Shown: one piece after another, positions 40,313 to 48,861 of the stretch | Numbering within the stretch: position 1 is the stretch's first letter | How the letters are laid out: the number at the start of each line of letters is the position of its first letter | From: an uncultured Lachnoclostridium sp. | Lineage (GTDB): Bacteria; Bacillota; Clostridia; Lachnospirales; Lachnospiraceae | DNA: 61,666 nucleotides | Reading direction: 5' to 3' | Assembly: GCA_948330435.1 (NCBI GenBank) | Contig: CAOJBY010000023.1 | Coordinates: 1 to 61,666, forward strand | The notes under the pieces: generated by a model | Database searches by the model: none | What the model saw: only the letters and a program-made list of their open reading frames with translations | What the model was told of the DNA's origin: nothing | Made by a program: the position numbers and the translations under genes

Positions 40313-40348
40313 TTAGAGGGCGATCCAATTAATCGGACCGCCCTCTAA
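40313..40348. terminator. Bidirectional terminator between the cupin gene and the sugar operon
   Basis: TTAGAGGGCG (40313-40322) pairs with CGCCCTCTAA (40339-40348), with further partial pairing inside. It lies between convergent genes. Flanking T runs are weak. Confidence 0.6.
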
Positions 40349-40381
40349 ACATTCAAAAAACATTCATCTGCCGGACAGGGA

Positions 40382-41353
40382 TCATCCTATTAGAGGGATC
40401 TCGTATCCCCAGCTTTTACGAATATCATCCATTATCTCCATGACTCGTATAGTTTCTGCATGAGGCATCTGCGGACACTCCAGCTCCCCTTTCTCGATAG
40501 CTTGAACACAGGCCTCTACCTCATACTCATAACCGGTAATCTGCTTTGGGACGGGGTAAGATTGGATCTCCTGATATTCATCATTATATACTTTGATCTC
40601 CTCTGGGTTATTAATATTGGTAATCTCTATATACCCTTTGGTTCCAAAGATACAGCCGTCACGATTCTGGGCCGCATTTACATTGCTCTGCATGGTGGCC
40701 ACCTTTCCACCGTCAAAAGTCATAACAATGCTGTCAATCATATCCACCCCATCCTTAAATACCGCAGAGGACGAAATACTGGTCATATTTTCTCCAAACA
40801 CCATGCGTGCAAAGTTCACCAGATATACACCCACGTCCAAAAGTGCGCCGCCTGCCAGCTTGGGATCCCAGATACGCTTAACCGCACTTAATTCATAACC
40901 CAGATTTGCAGTGAGGGAGGTTACTTCTCCAATCTCTCCACTTGCAATAATATCATTAATGATCTTTCTGGAAGGCATATATCTGGTCCAAATAGCTTCT
41001 GTTAAGAGCAGTTTCTTTGATTCTGCCAATGCCAGAATATCCCTTGCCTGCTCTGCATTTACCGTAAAGGCTTTCTCACAGAGAACATTTTTTCCCGCTT
41101 CCAGACACATCTTCGTCATTTTGTAGTGATGTGAATGAGGTACCGCCACATAAACCAGATCTACTGCTTCATCTGCCAGCATTTCCTCATAAGAACCATA
41201 TGCTTTTGTAAAACCATATTCTTTTGCAAATGCCTGTGCCCTGTCCAAGTCTCTGGCTGCGATGGCGTATGCCTCAACCGTATCCATTTTTGTGATGGTT
41301 GCCGCCATTTTATTTGCAATGGCACCAGCTCCCAAAATAGCCATTTTAATCAT
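40382..41353 (-). CDS. Gfo/Idh/MocA-family NAD(P)-dependent sugar dehydrogenase
   Basis: This 323-residue oxidoreductase has an N-terminal Rossmann fold (MAILGAGAIANKMA) and the EKA motif of the family (NVLCEKAFTVNAEQ) with the catalytic lysine, followed by the C-terminal beta-sheet domain. It oxidises or reduces a sugar or polyol. AAAAGGAGAACG precedes the ATG, and it is the last gene of the sugar operon, 24 bp after the kinase. A trans-dihydrodiol or xylose dehydrogenase-like activity is possible, but the substrate is not readable. Confidence 0.88.
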   Translation of the reverse strand: MIKMAILGAGAIANKMAATITKMDTVEAYAIAARDLDRAQAFAKEYGFTKAYGSYEEMLADEAVDLVYVAVPHSHHYKMTKMCLEAGKNVLCEKAFTVNAEQARDILALAESKKLLLTEAIWTRYMPSRKIINDIIASGEIGEVTSLTANLGYELSAVKRIWDPKLAGGALLDVGVYLVNFARMVFGENMTSISSSAVFKDGVDMIDSIVMTFDGGKVATMQSNVNAAQNRDGCIFGTKGYIEITNINNPEEIKVYNDEYQEIQSYPVPKQITGYEYEVEACVQAIEKGELECPQMPHAETIRVMEIMDDIRKSWGYEIPLIG

Positions 41354-41377
41354 AGATTCGTTCTCCTTTTCCTATTC

Positions 41378-42892
41378 TTAATTTTTAAATCTCTCCCACG
41401 CACTGCTCAGTCCATCAATCACCGCCCGATAGGTAGCATACTTTTCCTCATAGATTTCCTTATACTCCGGCCGGGGATAGATAGTCTTGGTAATGGTTAC
41501 AGTACGCCGGATGGCTTCCTGATAATCCGAATAGATTCCTGCCGCAATTCCTGCCGCAATGGCTGCACCTTGGGCTCCCAGTTCTTTGTCCGCAATTACA
41601 TCAATGGGAATCTGCAGAGCATCCGCAAAAATCTGTACCCATACATCGGAGTTGGCTGCACCACCGGAAAGCCGAATGCTCTTCGGTGCTTCCCGATTTC
41701 GAAGAAGCTTTTTCACATGGGTTAAATGGGAAAATACAATTCCCTCATAGACCGCACGAAGCATATGCTTTTTGCTATGGTAGGCAGTCAGCCCCACAAA
41801 TGTTCCTTTGGCCAGGGCATCCTCATTGGAACCATTTAAGAAAGGCAGGAAAATAATATTATTGTCCTGAGGCTCAATAGATGATACCCACTCGTTGGTA
41901 ATGCCATATATGGAACCGCCATCTTTCTTTGCCTCTTCCTTTTCATAATTCATCAGGTTTCTGATAAACCACTCCATATTTCCGGCAGAAGTAGGGCTGC
42001 TCTCCTCAATGAGATAATATCCCGGTATACAGAACATAGAGTTCAGGGCTACTGTTCCGTTTGTAACAGGTGCCTTCCCAATAAATTCATTGATGCTCCA
42101 GGTTCCCGCAATCATACACATCTGTTCCTCATCTGAGAGACCGGAAGCAATACCGCAGGCATTGACATCAAACATGCCGGCCGCTACAGGTGTTCCCTCC
42201 AAAAGCAGCGTCTTTTCGCTGGCTTCTTTTGTCACACGACCACAGAGATCCGCAGAATAACGCAGAGGCGGAAGCTTTTCATAGCATTCTTCCAGATCGT
42301 AGAGAGCCATCAGTTCCCTGTCGTGCTGTCCGGTTACCATATTCACCAGATTGCCGCCGGAGCAGTCTGTATACTCGCTGTAGGCTTCTCCCGTAAGCAT
42401 ATAACGAATATAATCCTTTACTGCAAAAATATATTTCGTCTTTTCAAGAACTTCCGGCTGATTCTCCTTAAACCAGGCCAGCAGGCTCACTGGCTGTACT
42501 GCCAGGATCTCCTGATAAGTTTTCTCATACACCTTTTTACTGGTGCCATCTTTATACCAACGCTCTACCTGGGCCCATGCCCTCGTATCAGTTGACATAA
42601 TACCGTTGTAGGAAGGCTTTCCATCATAGCCGATCATATACAGACCCTTGCCCGCTCCCGAGAAAGATACACCCGCAATGTTTTTCGGATCTATGCCACT
42701 TTTTTCAATGGCTGTGCGGACAGACCTGGCATTCACTTCCCAAAGTTCATCCAGATCCTTTTCTGTGTATCCCGGCTTGGGGGTCAATGTAACCGTAGGA
42801 ACACTTGCCACGGAAATCTGCTTTCCATCCTCGTCAAAAATGGCCGCCTTTGAGAATGTTCCACCATTATCAATTCCCAATAAATACTTCAT
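41378..42892 (-). CDS. FGGY-family carbohydrate kinase, L-xylulokinase-like
   Basis: This 504-residue kinase phosphorylates a ketopentose or related sugar. It shows the FGGY pattern: GIDNGGTFSKAAIFDEDG at the N-terminus, the central MFDVNACGIASGL and AGTWSINEF, and the C-terminal LSGGAANSDVWVQIFAD and GAQGAAIAAG. Along its length it resembles the E. coli L-xylulose kinase LyxK (for example ASPTSSGNLEWF there and SSPTSAGNMEWF here, and YEGIVFSHLTHV). I chose ATG 42892 with AAGGAG upstream. A hairpin with U tract (42921-42960) separates it from the upstream cupin gene. L-xylulose as substrate is a reasoned guess. Confidence 0.85.
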   Translation of the reverse strand: MKYLLGIDNGGTFSKAAIFDEDGKQISVASVPTVTLTPKPGYTEKDLDELWEVNARSVRTAIEKSGIDPKNIAGVSFSGAGKGLYMIGYDGKPSYNGIMSTDTRAWAQVERWYKDGTSKKVYEKTYQEILAVQPVSLLAWFKENQPEVLEKTKYIFAVKDYIRYMLTGEAYSEYTDCSGGNLVNMVTGQHDRELMALYDLEECYEKLPPLRYSADLCGRVTKEASEKTLLLEGTPVAAGMFDVNACGIASGLSDEEQMCMIAGTWSINEFIGKAPVTNGTVALNSMFCIPGYYLIEESSPTSAGNMEWFIRNLMNYEKEEAKKDGGSIYGITNEWVSSIEPQDNNIIFLPFLNGSNEDALAKGTFVGLTAYHSKKHMLRAVYEGIVFSHLTHVKKLLRNREAPKSIRLSGGAANSDVWVQIFADALQIPIDVIADKELGAQGAAIAAGIAAGIYSDYQEAIRRTVTITKTIYPRPEYKEIYEEKYATYRAVIDGLSSAWERFKN

Positions 42893-42920
42893 AAGTTTCT
42901 CCTTCACTACCTGTGAAAGA

Positions 42921-42960
42921 AAAAGTTCGGGATATCATGCTTTTTACCAATACCCCGAAC
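42921..42960 (-). terminator. Internal hairpin with U tract between cupin and kinase genes
   Basis: GTTCGGG (42925-42931) pairs with CCCGAAC (42954-42960). On the minus strand it is followed by TTTTTC. It lies inside the operon, so it should attenuate rather than stop transcription. Confidence 0.6.
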
Positions 42961-43011
42961 CTCTCTTTCCTGGATTTTCTTCTATCACATTTTTAATATG
43001 GATACTCAGTT

Positions 43012-44313
43012 TTAGTCCTCTACAGCTTGTGGAACACCCGGGCAATTCGGTCCAAAATGCTTCAAAACTACAAGGGGTTCTACCTTACTTGTATTTGTAA
43101 TGGTTACACCATCTGTGGCCGCTTTCTCGGATACAAAGAACTCGTCAGAACTCTGCTGTCCAAAATGAAGCAAAGTGGGGGCCTCACAGTCATAAACACC
43201 AAACTTACCATGACCCTGAACAAAGATACAGCCATAAGCTGCTCCATCCTTGATGGTTACAGTCTGTCCCGGATTTACAGTCAACTCCTTTGCAGCAATA
43301 TAAGGATTCGCATAGGTAATCCATTTCTGTACATACTGCTCCGTCTCAGTCTCTACAATAGGCCTGCGGAAGTAATGCTTTCTGTAGTGGGGATCCACAT
43401 TCTTCTCCCAGTCAAGAAGCTTGAATACATCTTCTACATCTTTCTGTCCTTCCGGAAGTTCCTCGTCCAGCATCTCCGGTGGGTAAACCTCTCCGGATAC
43501 AATATTTTCATATACAGAGTTTACATCCGAATTCCACTGAGGCTCATAGGTCAATACAGAAGCCGGTGCATGGATAACACCTGCCGGTGTATACCAACCC
43601 GTTCCAAGTTCGATCCGATAGGCTCTGGACAGATCCGTAATTCTTGTATCGTCATCTGCAAAATGTCGGATTCTCTCTTTTACCTCTTCGGGATCCATAT
43701 CCGGATCAAATCCGAAGTATGTATAATTAGCCTCACCAAAATAGTTGTTCAGCTGCTTCGGGAAGTAATAGCACTCCGGCTTGCCAAGCTTGCCCACCCG
43801 TGCCGCATCCTCGAATCCCAGATGCAGATGATGGAACAGAGGATTCTCATTATCAAAGAACTTGGAATACATGGGCCAGCCATTGTATTTTTCCATCAGT
43901 TCCTTTCCCACAATCTCCTCGCCCAGAACCTTTACGGCTGTACGCAGAGAGAACTTCTCGTCGCTGTCATAGTCCACACATACGTAAGCCATACCCTCGT
44001 CCGCTTTCGCCAACTCACCGTTCTGTGCTGCGATAGTGGAAGCGAACCACCTCTCTGTGATGGAACCTCTCGCCATGCCAAATGCAAAGTAGTCGTCGGG
44101 ATGTAGTTTCAGTCTGCGGCCCGCTTTTCCGAATCTTCTCGGAACAAACGCAGGGAACAGGCGGAGGATCCCCTCACCTTTCTTAAAAGTTTCCCGAATA
44201 ACACTTTCATCTTCGGTGGCATTCTTTACAACTAGATTTCCGGATTTCTTAGCTTCGGCCAGACGTGCGTCCAGCTCTTCACCCGCTTTGATGGTTAATT
44301 CTTTTTCTGTCAT
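43012..44313 (-). CDS. Cupin-type sugar isomerase candidate, paralogue of the 39077 gene
   Basis: This 433-residue protein is a full-length paralogue of the cupin protein at 39077, with about 40 additional N-terminal residues. Possible metal-ligand stretches are NPLFHHLHLGFED and GVIHAPASVLTYEP, which sit at the same places in both. The C-terminal jelly-roll ends KVEPLVVLKHFG. It is in the operon with a ribose-type ABC importer, FucU/RbsD mutarotase, L-xylulokinase-like kinase and dehydrogenase, so it probably isomerises the imported sugar before phosphorylation. I chose ATG 44313, with AGGAG nine bases upstream. A TTG three codons earlier is too close to that site. Confidence 0.6.
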   Translation of the reverse strand: MTEKELTIKAGEELDARLAEAKKSGNLVVKNATEDESVIRETFKKGEGILRLFPAFVPRRFGKAGRRLKLHPDDYFAFGMARGSITERWFASTIAAQNGELAKADEGMAYVCVDYDSDEKFSLRTAVKVLGEEIVGKELMEKYNGWPMYSKFFDNENPLFHHLHLGFEDAARVGKLGKPECYYFPKQLNNYFGEANYTYFGFDPDMDPEEVKERIRHFADDDTRITDLSRAYRIELGTGWYTPAGVIHAPASVLTYEPQWNSDVNSVYENIVSGEVYPPEMLDEELPEGQKDVEDVFKLLDWEKNVDPHYRKHYFRRPIVETETEQYVQKWITYANPYIAAKELTVNPGQTVTIKDGAAYGCIFVQGHGKFGVYDCEAPTLLHFGQQSSDEFFVSEKAATDGVTITNTSKVEPLVVLKHFGPNCPGVPQAVED

Positions 44314-44367
44314 ATCATCCAACTCCTTTTAATTCTTTTTTCTACCTGATACTTCACATTGCCGCCT

Positions 44368-44796
44368 CTAGCAAATCCCTTTTTGAAGTATAATATTGGC
44401 ATATCGGGATTCGTCTCCCGTCTGAACAATCACATATGCCTTCTCTGCATCCTCATAGAAAGGCAGCCGATCAATAAAATCAAATTCATGGAATGCATCG
44501 TCTTTGTCATATTTTTTCAATAATTCCCGATATGTTTCCCAAATCTCAGGGACTGGTTCCGTGGGAAGATTTCTCATCAAACGGACTGGATTGGGAATAA
44601 AGTTATCCAGGGGATACAGCTGAAGCACCGCCTCCAGAAGTTCCGGAATCAGGATGCCGTCCATGCGAATCATCCGCTTTGCATGTGCTGTTCCCGGGAA
44701 ATTGGCATCTGCCAGAATCAATACATCGGAATGTCCCATTTCCATCATGCATTTTACCAGTTCCGGCGGAAGGACCTTAGGTATATTTCTTAACAT
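44368..44796 (-). CDS. FucU/RbsD-family sugar mutarotase
   Basis: This 142-residue protein belongs to the RbsD/FucU family, which interconverts the alpha and beta anomers of free sugars. Marks are LPPELVKCMMEMGHSDVLILAD with the catalytic histidine, and the C-terminal VIVQTGDESRYANIILQKG with the conserved tyrosine-containing end. The length and the GHSDVLILADAN block fit FucU slightly better than RbsD. AAAAGGAG precedes the ATG. Between the binding-protein gene and this gene lies a hairpin with U tract, so it is expected to be less expressed than the transporter. Confidence 0.88.
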   Translation of the reverse strand: MLRNIPKVLPPELVKCMMEMGHSDVLILADANFPGTAHAKRMIRMDGILIPELLEAVLQLYPLDNFIPNPVRLMRNLPTEPVPEIWETYRELLKKYDKDDAFHEFDFIDRLPFYEDAEKAYVIVQTGDESRYANIILQKGIC

Positions 44797-44829
44797 ATCG
44801 TTAACTCCTTTTTATAGATATTAGAGTAG

Positions 44830-44886
44830 AAAAAGGGCACCGCTGCAAAGCCCTCTGATTCATTGCTTTACCAGCGGTGCCTTTTT
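44830..44886 (-). terminator. Internal hairpin with U tract after the binding-protein gene
   Basis: AAAAAGGGCACCGCTG (44830-44845) pairs with CAGCGGTGCCTTTTT (44872-44886). On the minus strand it is followed by TTTTTC. Its position inside the operon would favour expression of the binding protein over the downstream enzymes. Confidence 0.75.
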
Positions 44887-44905
44887 GTTTTACCGCAAAT
44901 GTATT

Positions 44906-45943
44906 TTATTCGGAGATAGCGTCTACGCCGCCCTCAAGGTAAGCGTCCACGTTCTCTGTTGTGATTGCACGGAAAGGAATTCTTGTATCTTTCTCGAACT
45001 CCTCACCCTTGATAATCTGAAGGGCTACGTCAACACCTACAGAGCCCTGACCCTTGGAATCCTGAAGAACACTGATTCCGTACTCACCAGCCTTAACTGC
45101 TGCGACTGCGTCATCCAGACCATCTACACCGCCTACAATAATGTCGCTTCTTCCGGCAGCCTTACAAGCGGAAAGAGCGCCAAGTCCCATATCATCATTC
45201 TCGCAAATGATAGCCTTCAGTTCATCGCCGTACTGAGTAATCCAGTCCTCAGCAAGGGCCATGGCCTCGTCACGCTTCCAGTTTGCTGTCTGAGTAGACA
45301 GAACCTCAAAATGCTCCAGCATTCCTACCGCCTCGAATCCAGCCATACGTCCAACCTGTCCGGACTGTCCCATGGGTCCCTCAATGATACATACTTTGGA
45401 GCCTTTCTCTACGTTATCAATGAACCACTGTCCAAGGATTTCACCGGATTCCTGGTCGGTACATCCTACGAATGCCGTGAAATTAGTATCTGCGATATCG
45501 CCGTTGTCAACAACAATGGGGATACCTGCATCATTACACATACCTACAACCGGTGCACTTCCCTCTACACTCTGAGGAATTACGATGACTGCATCTACCT
45601 TTTGTGCAATCATGGTTTCAACGTCACTGATCTGCTTGTTTACATCGCCGCCTGCATCATACATTACCAGGTTTACACCCAGCTCATCTGCACGTGCCTG
45701 TGCTGCGTCAGCAATTGCTGCTACAAAAGTATCGGAGTTATCCTTCGAGGAGAATCCGATGGTAATGTCTGCGTTGTCTTTTGCCTCTCCTGCAGGAGCC
45801 TCAGTATCATCTCCGCTATCTGCTGCGGGAGCCTCAGTTCCTGTATCGTCTCCACCTGTACTTGCGGGAGCCTCTGCCTTTCCTCCGCAGCCTGCCAGTG
45901 TCATCGCTGCCACCAGTAAGAGTGCAATTGTTTTCTTCTTCAT
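44906..45943 (-). CDS. Sugar ABC transporter substrate-binding lipoprotein (ribose-type)
   Basis: This 345-residue lipoprotein captures sugar outside the cell. It has a signal peptide with lipobox (LAGCG, cysteine at about 19), a Gly/Ala/Asp-rich linker to about 50 and a periplasmic-binding-protein type I fold. Ligand-site segments IGFSSKDNSDTF and IIVGGVDGLDDAV are visible. AAAAGGAGG precedes the ATG. It is the third gene of the ATPase-permease-binding protein order, and it lies between two internal hairpins, as is common for binding proteins that need higher dosage than their partners. Ligand unknown, probably a pentose or related monosaccharide. Confidence 0.92.
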   Translation of the reverse strand: MKKKTIALLLVAAMTLAGCGGKAEAPASTGGDDTGTEAPAADSGDDTEAPAGEAKDNADITIGFSSKDNSDTFVAAIADAAQARADELGVNLVMYDAGGDVNKQISDVETMIAQKVDAVIVIPQSVEGSAPVVGMCNDAGIPIVVDNGDIADTNFTAFVGCTDQESGEILGQWFIDNVEKGSKVCIIEGPMGQSGQVGRMAGFEAVGMLEHFEVLSTQTANWKRDEAMALAEDWITQYGDELKAIICENDDMGLGALSACKAAGRSDIIVGGVDGLDDAVAAVKAGEYGISVLQDSKGQGSVGVDVALQIIKGEEFEKDTRIPFRAITTENVDAYLEGGVDAISE

Positions 45944-45976
45944 GTTTGTTCCTCCTTTTATTATGTATGTTTTTAT

Positions 45977-46024
45977 AAAAAACTGTCTTTTATCAGCCTC
46001 AGTCCCGGCTGAAAGCAGTTTTTA
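45977..46024 (-). terminator. Internal hairpin between permease and binding-protein genes
   Basis: Outer arms around ACTG/CAGT and inner arms around TCAGCC/GGCTGA form a nested stem from 45977 to 46024, followed on the minus strand by TTTTTT. It may protect or attenuate the mRNA between the two genes. Confidence 0.6.
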
Positions 46025-46052
46025 TACGTTGAATTACGGGAATATCGTTCTA

Positions 46053-47000
46053 TCAGTCTTTCTTGCCCTTAGACTTCATATCCAGGAATACTGCCAGGAT
46101 AATCAAAAGTCCTTTTACCATCTTCTGATAGAAAGAGTTGATATTCATCAGGTTCATAGAGTTACTCAAAAGTCCCAAAAGGATAAAGCCACAGATAGTT
46201 CCTGTAAGGGAGCCGATACCGCCACTCATACTGGTTCCACCAATTGCTGTTGCCGCAATGGCATCCATCTCATAGCCTTCACCTGCCGTCGGCTGTCCGG
46301 AACTGATACGTGCCGCCAATATCAGGCCCACCATCCATGCACAGATGGAGGAAATAACATATACAGATAACTGAATTCTTCTTGTCCGTACACCAGAGAG
46401 CTTGGCTGCATTTTTATTGCCACCAATAGCAAATACATAACGGCCAAAGGTTGTCATATTCAAAATTATGAGGCCCGCCGCACAGAATATCACCAACAGA
46501 ATAATCGGAATCGGAATCCCTGCCACATAGCCCTGACCTATCTTAATAAAAGCAGGGTCAGAAACTGTATAAGGTTTACCATCCGAATATGCAAGAGCAA
46601 TACCGCTTCCGATGGTCATGGTAGACAATGTAGCAATGAAGGGCTGGAATTCCACATAAGAAATTAACCATCCATTGATAAAACCACAAACCAAGGCACA
46701 TATCAAAGCCGCAATACAAGCCACGAACCAGTTTTGTCCATTTGCCAGCAGGGAGCCACTGATAACACCGGTAATGGCAATTACAGAACCTACGGACAGG
46801 TCAATACCACCAGTTAAAATTACAAACGTCATTCCTATAGAAAGGATACCATTCAGAGAAATCTGTCTTAAAATATTGGTAATGTTCTGGCTTGTCAAAA
46901 ACACCGGGGACAGAAAACTCATCACAATGCTAATAAAGAGGGCTACAAATATTAGGCCAAATTGTCTAAGTATTTTTCCCATATCTTTTTTCTGTGTCAT
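46053..47000 (-). CDS. Sugar ABC transporter permease (RbsC-like)
   Basis: This 315-residue membrane protein has about eight to ten hydrophobic segments and the BPD_transp_2 family marks, such as LTGGIDLSVGSVIAITGV and the late GGTSMSGGIGSLTGT. It forms the channel for the sugar taken up with the adjacent ATPase and lipoprotein. I chose ATG 47000 with GGAGG upstream. The upstream ATPase gene stops 2 bases before, so they are coupled. Confidence 0.93.
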   Translation of the reverse strand: MTQKKDMGKILRQFGLIFVALFISIVMSFLSPVFLTSQNITNILRQISLNGILSIGMTFVILTGGIDLSVGSVIAITGVISGSLLANGQNWFVACIAALICALVCGFINGWLISYVEFQPFIATLSTMTIGSGIALAYSDGKPYTVSDPAFIKIGQGYVAGIPIPIILLVIFCAAGLIILNMTTFGRYVFAIGGNKNAAKLSGVRTRRIQLSVYVISSICAWMVGLILAARISSGQPTAGEGYEMDAIAATAIGGTSMSGGIGSLTGTICGFILLGLLSNSMNLMNINSFYQKMVKGLLIILAVFLDMKSKGKKD

Positions 47001-47001
47001 T

Positions 47002-48513
47002 TTACTTTCCTCCAAACGCTAAATTCATGATTCTCTGCTGAGAAGCTGCTTCATCGCCCTCCAGCACACCTGTTACTTTTCCACCGGACATAACCATCAC
47101 TCGATCACTCATACCGATTAACTCGGGCAACTCCGAGGATATCATAATGATTGCGATTCCCTGCTTTGCCAGTTCAATCATTATATTGTAGATAGCTGCT
47201 TTGGCACCTACATCAATACCTCTGGTAGGTTCATCCATAATCAGAACTTTGGGGTCGGACAGCAGACACTTTGCCAGTACCACTTTCTGCTGGTTTCCTC
47301 CCGACAGGCTGGATACCATGTCTTCAATGCCGTTCATCTTGGTAGCCATCTGACGAGTGTAATCATCTGCCAGCTTCCGCTCCGTTCCTTTATTGATAAA
47401 GGAAGCATTTGCCAACTTGTCAAAGTTCTGCAGGGAAACATTTTCCTTAATGCTGCGGCAGAGAACCAGTCCCAGCTCTTTTCGGTCCTCGGAAGCCATA
47501 ATGATATGGTTCCTTACCGCATCCTTGGGGTGCTTAATAGTAATATTCTTACCCTCCAGGATAATCTCCCCGGAATCCAGATGGTCATATCCAACGAGGG
47601 CACGCATTACCTCACTTCGCCCTGCACCTACCAGCCCGGCCATGCCGAGAATCTCACCAGCATGTACGGTCAGGTTCACATTTTCAAACACACCTTTGCG
47701 GGTAAAATTCTTAAGTTCCAGAACCACATCGCCCTTTTGGGCCGTATTATGGGGATAGCCTCCCTCCAACTCACGCCCAACCATCATGTTAATCAATTCT
47801 TCTCTGGAGGCTTCCTTTGTATTTACGCAGCCAATAAACTGTCCGTCGCGAAGTACGGAAACCCTGTCGGAAAGCTCGAAGACCTCTTCCATACGATGAG
47901 ATATGTAAATAATGCCGATTTTCTTTTCTTTTAAATTATCAATGATTTGAAACAGCGTCTCTGTCTCTTTTTCTGAAAGAGAAGAGGTCGGCTCATCCAT
48001 GATAACCACTTTTGAGTTATAGGAGATAGCTTTTATAATCTCCATCATCTGAATCTGTGCGATATTCAAGTCTTTCATCTTCATATCCGGCCTGATGAAT
48101 TCAGAAAGTTCAAACTCCTCCAGCAGATTCTGCGTCATTTGGTTCAACTCTTTTTTGTCTACAAAAGGCAGACCCTTAAACTTTTTCTGTTCTCTTCCCA
48201 GAAAGACATTCTCTGCTACGGTCATTTCCGGAATCGGGCTCAATTCCTGATGTATCATCGAAATACCCGCATCCAATGCATCCCTGGCGGATTTGAAATC
48301 TGTCTCTTTGCCATCCAGGACAACTGTACCCGCATCCTTTGTGTAGATACCCATGATAATCTTCATCAATGTAGACTTGCCTGCACCATTCTCTCCCATG
48401 AGAGCATGAAGTTCACCTGGTTCGATACAAAGTTCAGCACCTTTTAAGACGGTTACTCCAGAGAAAGACTTGTCAATTCCTCTTGCTTCCAGAATATACT
48501 TTGTGCTTTCCAA
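47002..48513 (-). CDS. Sugar ABC transporter ATP-binding protein (RbsA/MglA-like, double cassette)
   Basis: This 503-residue protein has two ABC cassettes in one chain, as in ribose and galactose importers. Cassette one has Walker A GENGAGKST and Walker B VVIMDEPTSSLSEKE. Cassette two has the degenerate P-loop GLVGAGRSEVMR, signature SLSGGNQQKV and LIMDEPTRGIDVGA. The start is TTG at 48513, with GGAGG eight bases upstream. It is the first gene of the sugar operon, with a strong promoter (48627-48655) and a group of AAAACGTTTT operator-like sites ahead. Confidence 0.94.
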   Translation of the reverse strand: MESTKYILEARGIDKSFSGVTVLKGAELCIEPGELHALMGENGAGKSTLMKIIMGIYTKDAGTVVLDGKETDFKSARDALDAGISMIHQELSPIPEMTVAENVFLGREQKKFKGLPFVDKKELNQMTQNLLEEFELSEFIRPDMKMKDLNIAQIQMMEIIKAISYNSKVVIMDEPTSSLSEKETETLFQIIDNLKEKKIGIIYISHRMEEVFELSDRVSVLRDGQFIGCVNTKEASREELINMMVGRELEGGYPHNTAQKGDVVLELKNFTRKGVFENVNLTVHAGEILGMAGLVGAGRSEVMRALVGYDHLDSGEIILEGKNITIKHPKDAVRNHIIMASEDRKELGLVLCRSIKENVSLQNFDKLANASFINKGTERKLADDYTRQMATKMNGIEDMVSSLSGGNQQKVVLAKCLLSDPKVLIMDEPTRGIDVGAKAAIYNIMIELAKQGIAIIMISSELPELIGMSDRVMVMSGGKVTGVLEGDEAASQQRIMNLAFGGK

Positions 48514-48545
48514 GATTTTCCCCTCCTTTTACTATATTTCTCTAG

Positions 48546-48557
48546 AAAAACGTTTTT
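48546..48557. promoter_or_regulatory. AAAACGTTTT operator-like site in the leader of the sugar operon
   Basis: AAAAACGTTTTT is a perfect LacI-type palindrome, 33 bp upstream of the ATPase start. Confidence 0.6.
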
Positions 48558-48626
48558 TTAATTGACAAAAATAAAAAGCAGTTAAAAATTATAATTACTT
48601 TTTACTGTTTGTTAATTGTTAATAAG

Positions 48627-48655
48627 ATATTATATCAGAAAAACGTTTTTGTCAA
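48627..48655 (-). promoter_or_regulatory. Promoter of the sugar ABC operon with operator in its spacer
   Basis: On the minus strand, TTGACA (48650-48655) is followed after 17 bp by TAATAT (48627-48632). The palindrome AAAAACGTTTTT (48639-48650) fills most of the spacer, so a repressor bound there would exclude RNA polymerase. Confidence 0.8.
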
Positions 48656-48700
48656 GCGTTTTTTACTAAGAATTATTTATTTTTTAATTTTTTATTCGGC

Positions 48701-48740
48701 AAAACGTTTTCTTCATGTCATTCTTCTTCATTTTAACGTT
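48701..48740. promoter_or_regulatory. Two upstream AAAACGTTTT-type sites
   Basis: AAAACGTTTT (48701-48710) and a weaker TTAACGTTTT centred at 48737-48738 lie upstream of the promoter. With the sites at 48546 and 48639 they give four operator-like elements in 200 bp, which could allow looping or cooperative binding. Together with the promoter and the terminator at 48797-48837 these account for the 348-bp gap. Confidence 0.5.
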
Positions 48741-48796
48741 TTTTTCGACTTCATTTTTGCCTTTTCTTTGAATTCCAGGCTTTCTTGTAATACAAA

Positions 48797-48837
48797 AAAG
48801 AGTAAAACGTTTCGTTTCAAACTACGTTTTACTCTTT
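48797..48837 (-). terminator. Terminator of the second LacI-family gene, built from operator-like arms
   Basis: AAAGAGTAAAACGT (48797-48810) pairs perfectly with ACGTTTTACTCTTT (48824-48837). On the minus strand a TTTTTTG run follows. The arms contain AAAACGT half-sites. Confidence 0.8.
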
Positions 48838-48861
48838 ACACAAATTTTCTTTCCTGGATTT

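Noticed and set aside
43027..45919. Long plus-strand frames opposite the cupin and binding-protein genes
   Set aside because: They mirror confident minus-strand genes and show Ser/Cys/Arg-rich composition with no motif.
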